A stretch of DNA of 10,529 bases from positions 1 to 10,529 of the forward strand of contig RFQS01000058.1 of the NCBI GenBank assembly GCA_009924885.1. Reading direction: 5' to 3'. This DNA is from Pseudomonadota bacterium (lineage in GTDB: Bacteria; Cyanobacteriota; Vampirovibrionia; LMEP-6097). Shown piece by piece: positions 6,388-10,529 of the stretch. How positions within the stretch are numbered: position 1 is the first letter of the stretch; every line of letters begins with the position of its first letter. Made by a program: the position numbers and the translations under genes. The notes beneath the pieces were generated by a model. It made no database searches. It was not told the DNA's origin and saw only the letters and a program-made list of their open reading frames with translations.

Positions 6388-7277
6388 TCGTTTTTACCTA
6401 AAATAATTTCTTTAGTGCTTAAAGAAAGATCTATATATTTTAAATCAATTTTATCTTTAGTTAAGAGCTCTTCTATTTTTATTAAAGCCATGTCCAGCCT
6501 TTTAACTCTAGCAAGAGAGCGGTTACTTAATTTACCAATTTTATATTCGAAATGGTTTCCAGTAAGTCTAAGATTCTCACTAGGCCCGCAGTATATAGTA
6601 TGGATCTTTTCATCAAAGCCTATAGAGGAGATAGCATTTTCTATATGCTGGATAATCGCATTTAAATTATGTAAATTCTCTTTAGTGTAGAAGCTTGACT
6701 TAGCGTATATCTTAGGAATAGTATCAGGGGACTGCTCCCGAACTCCAATTTCTGCGTTTTCGTCGTCCTCATGATCCTCATGATCCTCATGTACCTGCAG
6801 TACATTGCGGTCATTCGTCCTCCTCAGCCTTGAACTTGTACGTTTGTGAGCAGTCCCATCGTTTTTGAAGATTTTTTCAAGATAAGAGAATTTTTCTGGA
6901 GATATTTTATAACTAGTGCCTTTGGTATCGAAAATGATTCTCTCTTTCCCTAGATCTAAAACCGCTAATATCGGTATTTCCTTAATCAGAATGCGAATCT
7001 TGGTAAATGGCAGTAATATACCTTGGACTTTTACGTCTTGTACCAGAGGATTTTTTTTGAGCTCCTCTTTAATCCAACTGCGCTTTAAGCTCAGCAGAGA
7101 CTGGTTCTTATACTCATCATTATTTAAGGCTTGCCTGATATCGCTTAAAGGAATTTTCTTTAAACCTATTATTTCAGTATGTTTCAGGGGATCACTGATA
7201 GGTTTAGTAAATAGATAAAAAATAAATATGGCTATGAGCAGCAGAGCTGCCGACACGATTGTTTTATCTCTCTTCAT
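6384..7277 (-). CDS. FtsQ/DivIB-like POTRA membrane protein carrying an in-frame repeat insertion
   Basis: A 297-aa single-pass membrane protein. A short basic N-terminus is followed by a transmembrane helix (about 7-24). An FtsQ-type POTRA domain (about 33-103) follows: EIIGLKKIPLSDIRQAL, then a helix ending in KKNPLVQDVKVQGILLP and the strand TKIRILIKEIPILAVL. IIFDTKG (114-120) matches the conserved segment after the POTRA domain. FtsQ/DivIB links early and late divisome proteins at the septum; the assignment here rests on domain order, not on location in a division cluster. Residues 141-184 are an inserted repeat element, very polar and with three EDH/HED units (163-171), absent from the family. 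The protein resumes as a plausible beta domain to the end. It overlaps dapF by 14 nt and dapB by 4 nt, so it is part of the dap operon. An alternative is another POTRA-bearing envelope protein. Confidence 0.75.
   Translation of the reverse strand: MKRDKTIVSAALLLIAIFIFYLFTKPISDPLKHTEIIGLKKIPLSDIRQALNNDEYKNQSLLSLKRSWIKEELKKNPLVQDVKVQGILLPFTKIRILIKEIPILAVLDLGKERIIFDTKGTSYKISPEKFSYLEKIFKNDGTAHKRTSSRLRRTNDRNVLQVHEDHEDHEDDENAEIGVREQSPDTIPKIYAKSSFYTKENLHNLNAIIQHIENAISSIGFDEKIHTIYCGPSENLRLTGNHFEYKIGKLSNRSLARVKRLDMALIKIEELLTKDKIDLKYIDLSLSTKEIILGKNE
6728..6857. mobile_element. 130-bp palindromic-end repeat element inside the ftsQ-like gene
   Basis: GGGACTGCTC at 6728-6737 and its exact reverse complement at 6848-6857 bound a 130-bp segment. 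Allowing two mismatches, the inverted ends reach 16 bp. The segment keeps the ftsQ-like frame open and supplies residues 141-184. Inside are a 9-nt tandem repeat and a hairpin (ATGTAC 6789-6794 with GTACAT 6800-6805). ATC occurs just outside both ends (6723-6725 and 6858-6860). If that is a 3-bp target duplication, the element is 132 bp and the net insertion 135 bp, a multiple of three. One end recurs in the helicase gene, and the other in decayed form upstream of accDA. It has no coding capacity for a transposase, so it would move in trans, if at all. Confidence 0.65.
6766..6792. repeat. Three tandem 9-nt units (TCCTCATGA)
   Basis: TCCTCATGA occurs at 6766-6774 and 6775-6783, followed by TCCTCATGT at 6784-6792. 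On the coding (-) strand this gives an acidic/histidine run of three EDH/HED triplets in the FtsQ-like protein. It lies within the 130-bp element and is a likely site of copy-number change that would keep the reading frame. Confidence 0.75.
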
Positions 7278-8151
7278 TGTAATATCCGATGAAACTTAAT
7301 TTAGCAGGGCCTGTCATAAAAATAGAATTAGTAACTGAATCCCAGCGAATAAAGAGACTGCCACCTGGTAATCTGATTTCTATATCTGAGTCTTTTAGAG
7401 CTAGACCTTTTTCTATAGCTGCTATCGCAGTTGCACAGGCTCCCGTGCCACAGGCTTGAGTAAAGCCACAGCCACGCTCCCAGACTATAAGCTCAAAGAC
7501 ATTTTCTGAAACTTTTCTTGCAAATTCAACATTGGTTTTATTCGGGAAATTAGAGTGAAATTCTATAGTAGGCCCGTTTAAAGAAAAGTTTTGAAGTTTA
7601 CCAGTATCTACTTCGTAAAACCCAATCGCGTGAGGGTTTCCCATGGAGACGAAATCATAATTAAAAGTAAAATCACCTTCTGAACTAGCATCGCTGACTT
7701 GAAGGCTAAGATTCCTGTTAATTTCTCTCGGTGGACCCATGTCTACCTTTACCATGTCATCATCTAGCAGGCTAACACCTATATCACCAGCGAGTGTCTC
7801 GATTTTAAACTCAGTTTCTTCAGCACTTAAGCCATGCTCATAAATATATTTAGCTGCACAGCGAATACCATTCCCGCACATTTCGCCGATAGATCCATCG
7901 GAGTTATAGTATCTCCACGATTTAATAGCGTTTTCAGAATTTTTAACATTATCTATAACGATCATGCCATCAGCACCTATGCCTAAGTGTCTGTCACAGA
8001 TTTTCTTGCAGAGCTCCTGCTCAAATGACTTATCCTGAAAATCTAAGTGTGAGTTATTAATAATGACGAAGTCATTACCAAGTCCGTGCATTTTTTCAAA
8101 GGGTAAAAGAAAACTAGTTTTGGTTCTAAATTTTTCTTCAGCGATACTCAT
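7264..8151 (-). CDS. dapF: Diaminopimelate epimerase
   Basis: A 295-aa DapF, which interconverts LL- and meso-diaminopimelate without cofactor, supplying peptidoglycan cross-linking residues and lysine. The two catalytic cysteines are C92 in MCGNG and C234 in ACGTG. Other signatures are MHGLGNDFVI (21-30), ICDRHLGIGADG (51-62), YYNSDGS (81-87), MGNPHAI (170-176) and PGGSL (262-266). The protein has about 16 more residues before the conserved MHGLGNDF block than usual; the Met inside that block is too late to be the start, so ATG at 8151 is kept. It is the first gene of the dapF-ftsQ-like-dapB-pfkA operon and overlaps the next gene by 14 nt. No Shine-Dalgarno is seen upstream. It is divergent from the helicase gene across 43 bp. 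Confidence 0.96.
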   Translation of the reverse strand: MSIAEEKFRTKTSFLLPFEKMHGLGNDFVIINNSHLDFQDKSFEQELCKKICDRHLGIGADGMIVIDNVKNSENAIKSWRYYNSDGSIGEMCGNGIRCAAKYIYEHGLSAEETEFKIETLAGDIGVSLLDDDMVKVDMGPPREINRNLSLQVSDASSEGDFTFNYDFVSMGNPHAIGFYEVDTGKLQNFSLNGPTIEFHSNFPNKTNVEFARKVSENVFELIVWERGCGFTQACGTGACATAIAAIEKGLALKDSDIEIRLPGGSLFIRWDSVTNSIFMTGPAKLSFIGYYNEER

Positions 8152-8160
8152 ATAAGGAGC

Positions 8161-8188
8161 ATTTTAGCAATAAAAATAGAACTATAAT
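8161..8188. promoter_or_regulatory. Back-to-back -10 elements for dapF and the helicase
   Basis: The 43-bp gap (8152-8194) holds TATAAT at 8183-8188 on the + strand, six bases before the helicase ATG, and TAAAAT on the - strand (8166-8161), nine bases before the dapF ATG. No good -35 is visible for either. Each -35 region would overlap the other promoter's -10, so the two promoters could exclude each other. Both mRNAs would be leaderless or nearly so. Confidence 0.45.
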
Positions 8189-8194
8189 CATGAA

Positions 8195-9592
8195 ATGCTT
8201 TTAGACGAATTGAGCGAAGAACAAAAAAAAGCTGTTACTCAGTCTGGGAATGTCTTATTAACTGCCTGTCCTGGTTCTGGTAAAACTCGGGTGATAGTTT
8301 ATAAACTTGCTTATGTACTAGCAAACGCGGAAATTGGAGTTTGGGAGCAGTCCCGCAAGATGGTTCTTGCTTTGACTTTCACTGTAAGAGCCGCTGAAGA
8401 AATGGGGAAACGCCTCTCTGCTATGGATATAGATACTAGTAGGATTTGGGCTGGTACTATACATGCCTTTTGTTTAAAGTGGATATTTGAGCCTTATCAT
8501 CAGCAGCTTTCAGAGTTGAAGGCTGGTTTTAAAATCGCGGATGAAGACTTCTGTAAAGATTTAGTCACGAGGCTTAAGGAAAAATATCGTATTAACCCAG
8601 CTGAATCAATTAATTTAAAATTTGATAGATTCGGGCAGCCTCTAGAAAAGGGTTCTAAGTTTACTGATATTTTAAGCGAATATCATAAGACTTTAAAACA
8701 GAAGAATCTTATAGACTTTGATCTTCTACTTTTTTATTCTTATAGAATCCTTTTACAGTCTAAAGAACTTACTTTAAAACTTGCAGGTATTTTTGAACTG
8801 ATCTGTGTAGATGAGTATCAAGATACACAGGATCTACAGTACGGGATTATCTCACTCTTGGTAAAAGCTAATCCCAGTAAAACTTCTGTATTTTTCGTAG
8901 GTGACGTGGATCAGGCTATTTATAAGTCACTAGGTGGTATCGCTAAAACCCATTCTGAGATTAGGGGTGAGCTTGGTGGCATGCCACTTAAGGCATTAAA
9001 TTTAAGTGCGAATTACAGATCCAGCCAGAGAATTATAGATTTTTATATGAATTTTCAGCAGCAGAATATAAAAATTAAAGGTCTCGGTAAATACGCTAAG
9101 GAAAAGGCTTTAGTTAGCTTGAATAGAGATATCCATCATGCTGACATAGTTCCAGAGATAGTACGTTTAATTAAATTAAGCCTATCTAAAGGCATTCCTG
9201 AAAATGAGATCTGTGTTTTAGTGCCGCAGTGGTGGCTCGTTACCTCTATCTCTAAACAGCTAATGAAATTACTCCCTGAATGCCACTTCTCTAGCTCGAT
9301 TGCAAGGAAAACTGCTTCAAGTATTATAGTAAACACTTGCATGGGGGTTAAAGGTGAAGAGTTTGAAACAGTAATCGCCTACGGGCTTTTAAGAGGTTAT
9401 GTGCCGCATTGGTCAGCGATTATCTCTGGTGATGAAAGGGAAACTTCGCAGAGACTGCTCTATGTGATAGCTTCACGTGCGAAATTGAATTTACATTTAA
9501 TTGCCGAGCGTGGGCGTGTGACTAATAATGGGAAGCCTTATGAGATTAATTTGGAGTTGGATGAGGTGGGTTTCACCTATGACTTGGTTTGA
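8195..9592 (+). CDS. Compact UvrD/Rep-type superfamily 1 DNA helicase
   Basis: A 465-aa SF1A helicase expected to unwind DNA using ATP. All core motifs are present: Q-motif LSEEQKKAV (6-14), Walker A ACPGSGKTR (24-32), Ia LTFTVRAAEEM (60-70), Ib AGTIHAF (86-92), II CVDEYQDTQ (204-212), III FVGDVDQAIY (234-243), IV LSANYRSSQRI (270-280), V NTCMGVKGEEF (380-390), VI RLLYVIASRAK (420-430). It is about 200 aa shorter than UvrD/PcrA. Only about 105 residues separate motifs IV and V, so the 2B domain is mostly missing. Because motif VI is present and followed by about 35 residues, this looks like a compact family rather than a truncation. Residues 44-53 (NAEIGVWEQS) come from a repeat element (8323-8354). 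ATG at 8195 is right; the ATG at 8190 is out of frame. The stop codon overlaps the start of a palindromic element. I would not name it uvrD. Confidence 0.92.
   Translation: MLLDELSEEQKKAVTQSGNVLLTACPGSGKTRVIVYKLAYVLANAEIGVWEQSRKMVLALTFTVRAAEEMGKRLSAMDIDTSRIWAGTIHAFCLKWIFEPYHQQLSELKAGFKIADEDFCKDLVTRLKEKYRINPAESINLKFDRFGQPLEKGSKFTDILSEYHKTLKQKNLIDFDLLLFYSYRILLQSKELTLKLAGIFELICVDEYQDTQDLQYGIISLLVKANPSKTSVFFVGDVDQAIYKSLGGIAKTHSEIRGELGGMPLKALNLSANYRSSQRIIDFYMNFQQQNIKIKGLGKYAKEKALVSLNRDIHHADIVPEIVRLIKLSLSKGIPENEICVLVPQWWLVTSISKQLMKLLPECHFSSSIARKTASSIIVNTCMGVKGEEFETVIAYGLLRGYVPHWSAIISGDERETSQRLLYVIASRAKLNLHLIAERGRVTNNGKPYEINLELDEVGFTYDLV
8323..8354 (+). repeat. 32-bp in-frame copy of the ftsQ-borne element end
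   Basis: Thirty of 32 bases match the reverse complement of 6728-6759, the outer end of the element in the ftsQ-like gene, ending in GAGCAGTCCC. Both copies are read in the same frame, giving NAEIGVWEQS here and NAEIGVREQS there. The rest of the element is not present. It falls in the loop between helicase motifs I and Ia, which is about five residues longer than in E. coli UvrD. The two proteins are unrelated, so shared DNA is the simplest explanation. Confidence 0.7.
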
Positions 9593-9682
9593 CTTTGCCC
9601 TAAGCGCTTGCCTTCGCTACGCCCCACGCGTAGCGTGGGTCCCCAAGCTCGCTCTTGCAAGTACTTAGGGCAAAGTCTTTTT
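9591..9682. terminator. 87-bp GC-richer palindromic element, likely terminator of the helicase gene
   Basis: Arms 9591-9611 and 9657-9677 are reverse complements at 19 of 21 positions (outer GACTTTGCCCTAAG exact), followed by T5 at 9678-9682. The interior holds two mutually exclusive hairpins: 9615-9622 with 9628-9635 (8 bp), or 9623-9629 with 9633-9639 (7 bp, GTA loop). The middle is visibly richer in GC than the surroundings. The left arm starts within the helicase TGA stop, so the element abuts the gene exactly. It may serve as a terminator, but its size and nested symmetry suggest a dispersed repeat. It differs in sequence from the element in the ftsQ-like gene. Confidence 0.65.
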
Positions 9683-9714
9683 GTGGTGAGGGGGACTGAA
9701 ATGATATTCTGGAA

Positions 9715-9720
9715 TAAGAT
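9715..9720 (+). promoter_or_regulatory. Possible -10 of the SIR2-like gene
   Basis: TAAGAT lies six bases before the GTG at 9727. TATTCT at 9705-9710 is an alternative, with TTGTGG (9681-9686) 18 bp upstream as a poor -35. The first option would again put the transcript start on the start codon, which favours GTG 9727 over TTG 9721. Confidence 0.25.
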
Positions 9721-9726
9721 TTGTTT

Positions 9727-10449
9727 GTGGAGAAAAATAAAGTTAAGGAAATTAGTATTCTGCTTGGTGCAGGGTTTTCAAAATCTTTGGCTGATTTGCC
9801 TTTGGCTGAAGCATTATCATCAGAAGTCTTAGAAGCATTAAAGGCAAAGCTTGAGCTTCAGGAAGAGTTTAAAAACGTAGAAGGTAGAAATTTTAATTAT
9901 GAAAAATTTGCTCAGTATTTAGAAAGTACTTACGATCAGGATCGTTTAGCGAAAGAATTAAAGCTTAATTTCTCTAGTCTAAATAATAACGATTTTACGA
10001 AGACTAATCTCTGTAAGCAGATTTTATATGAAACTTTATTAAAGAAATTACTTAGGGTGAACTATGGTAAAAAATTTAAACAAAGGCAGGAAAGTTTTGT
10101 TGATTTAATCACAAAGCTTTTAGCAGAGGGTTACAAGCTTCATTTTTTTGATTTAAATCATGATTTACTTTTAGAGAAGCTTTTTCAAGATAAGTCTTTA
10201 GAAGTAGAGAATTTTTTCAAGATCCATGATGAGTTCGAGTCCCATAGAGTATATATTCAACTTGAAGATTCTAGCTCTCAGATGTCTTCAGAGAATAAGT
10301 TTAGTCCAAGAAAAAAGGAAATTAGAGAACAAGGAATATGGTTCTATCAGTCTGAAGATCAAATTTCTAACACTCAAGGTGATTCTAATAATAAACAGAT
10401 CTTTCACTATAAACCTCATGGAGCTTTGAATTTTCTGATTACCCATTAA
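9727..10449 (+). CDS. SIR2-like (SIR2_2 type) protein, apparently C-terminally short
   Basis: A 240-aa protein (242 if TTG 9721 is used). No ATG is usable near the N-terminus, so GTG at 9727 is preferred. The N-terminus ISILLGAGFSKSLADLPLAEAL fits the NAD-binding GAGxS...GLPt loop of SIR2-like proteins. FFDLNHDLLLEKLF stands where the family has TTNYDxLLE, with Asn kept and Tyr replaced by His. HYKPHGALNFL matches the KLHGSxxW segment that carries the conserved His. The protein stops four residues later, whereas relatives continue with a further strand-helix section. The segment 180-226 is polar and low in complexity. SIR2-like proteins often hydrolyse NAD in phage defence, but no partner gene is visible here. 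It could be an inactive remnant. Its stop overlaps that of a convergent open frame (TTAA). Confidence 0.65.
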   Translation: MEKNKVKEISILLGAGFSKSLADLPLAEALSSEVLEALKAKLELQEEFKNVEGRNFNYEKFAQYLESTYDQDRLAKELKLNFSSLNNNDFTKTNLCKQILYETLLKKLLRVNYGKKFKQRQESFVDLITKLLAEGYKLHFFDLNHDLLLEKLFQDKSLEVENFFKIHDEFESHRVYIQLEDSSSQMSSENKFSPRKKEIREQGIWFYQSEDQISNTQGDSNNKQIFHYKPHGALNFLITH

Positions 10450-10529
10450 GCCGCCCCTAATTTAATTCTATTTAAAGTAAGAGGCTTGAAGTAATTAACG
10501 GAGACATAGAGGAAGCGATCTAAAATTGC
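10446..10529 (-). CDS. Partial 3' end of a convergent gene (right edge)
   Basis: On the - strand a frame is open from the window edge for 27 codons, ending TLNRIKLGAA and then TAA (10448-10446). The stop shares the TTAA with the stop of the SIR2-like gene, a typical tight convergent junction. The residues look protein-like, with a hydrophobic/aromatic stretch FLYVSVNYF. It is too short to identify, and an open frame of this length can occur by chance in AT-rich DNA. Confidence 0.35.
   Translation of the reverse strand, partial: AILDRFLYVSVNYFKPLTLNRIKLGAA

Noticed and set aside
6766..6792. CRISPR-like spaced repeats
   Set aside because: The 9-nt units are directly tandem, without spacers, and lie inside a coding gene.
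6415..7218. Two open frames (+), 6415-6690 and 6916-7218, opposite the ftsQ-like gene
   Set aside because: They are antisense to a gene with clear domain structure and have no family resemblance.
9136..9342. Open frame (-) opposite the helicase gene
   Set aside because: Antisense shadow of the motif IV-V region.
9451..9477. GAGACTGCTC in the helicase as another element end
   Set aside because: It encodes part of conserved motif VI (QRLLYV), which explains the bases fully.
9690..9698. GGGGGACTG resembling the end of the ftsQ-borne element
   Set aside because: Only about eight bases match and nothing follows the consensus, so it is expected by chance.
9608..9832. Open frame (+) of 74 codons starting in the palindromic element
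   Set aside because: Its N-terminal third is the translated palindrome and the rest overlaps the SIR2-like gene in another frame. It looks like a by-product of the GC-richer element.
10226..10429. Open frame (+) within the SIR2-like gene
   Set aside because: Alternative frame of the low-complexity part of that gene, with no motif or start signal.
130..10449. A defence island made of AAA-DUF4143, helicase and SIR2-like genes
   Set aside because: The genes are far apart, in different transcription units, and separated by core biosynthetic genes. No known defence gene set fits.

Overview
The window comes from an AT-rich bacterial chromosome (judged by eye, GC not computed). It makes meso-diaminopimelate (dapB, dapF), has a division-type POTRA membrane protein, carries the multi-subunit acetyl-CoA carboxylase as a fused AccD-AccA chain, and has an ATP-type phosphofructokinase. 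The best supported novelty is a small repeat family that sits in frame inside protein genes. This resembles the Rickettsia palindromic elements, so an AT-rich host-associated lineage is possible, but the sequence does not fix the phylum: pfkA argues against a classic Rickettsia.

Layout. Positions 1-129 hold no gene I can support. At 130-1350 (-) is an AAA ATPase of the DUF4143 type. It diverges from a three-gene + strand unit: accDA (1515-3431), a secreted protein of unknown function (3457-4065) and a short-chain dehydrogenase (4052-4702). The 164-bp divergent gap holds a perfect 12-bp dyad over the ATPase promoter, a decayed copy of the repeat family, and a good accDA promoter. The + unit meets, tail to tail, a tightly overlapping - strand operon read in the order dapF (8151-7264), ftsQ-like (7277-6384), dapB (6387-5647), pfkA (5647-4724). 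The overlaps are 14, 4 and 1 nt. Divergent from dapF is a compact UvrD-type helicase (8195-9592). Its stop codon runs into an 87-bp GC-richer palindromic element followed by T5. Next come a SIR2-like protein ending early (9727-10449) and the apparent 3' end of a convergent gene at the right edge (10446-10529, -).

How the genes fit together. The left unit is about fatty-acid supply: AccDA makes malonyl-CoA and the SDR may be a ketoreductase. The right operon links lysine/peptidoglycan precursor synthesis, a septal or envelope POTRA protein and glycolysis. The outer genes (AAA-DUF4143, helicase, SIR2-like) are accessory in character but do not form a recognisable defence system.

Most notable: a 130-bp element with 10-bp perfect terminal inverted repeats (6728-6857) forms residues 141-184 of the FtsQ-like protein. 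One 32-bp end of it recurs at 30/32 identity, and in the same reading frame, in a helicase loop (8323-8354). The other end recurs in decayed form upstream of accDA (1408-1440). Second, every gene that starts a transcription unit has a -10-like hexamer 6-11 nt before its start codon and no Shine-Dalgarno sequence, which points to leaderless mRNAs.
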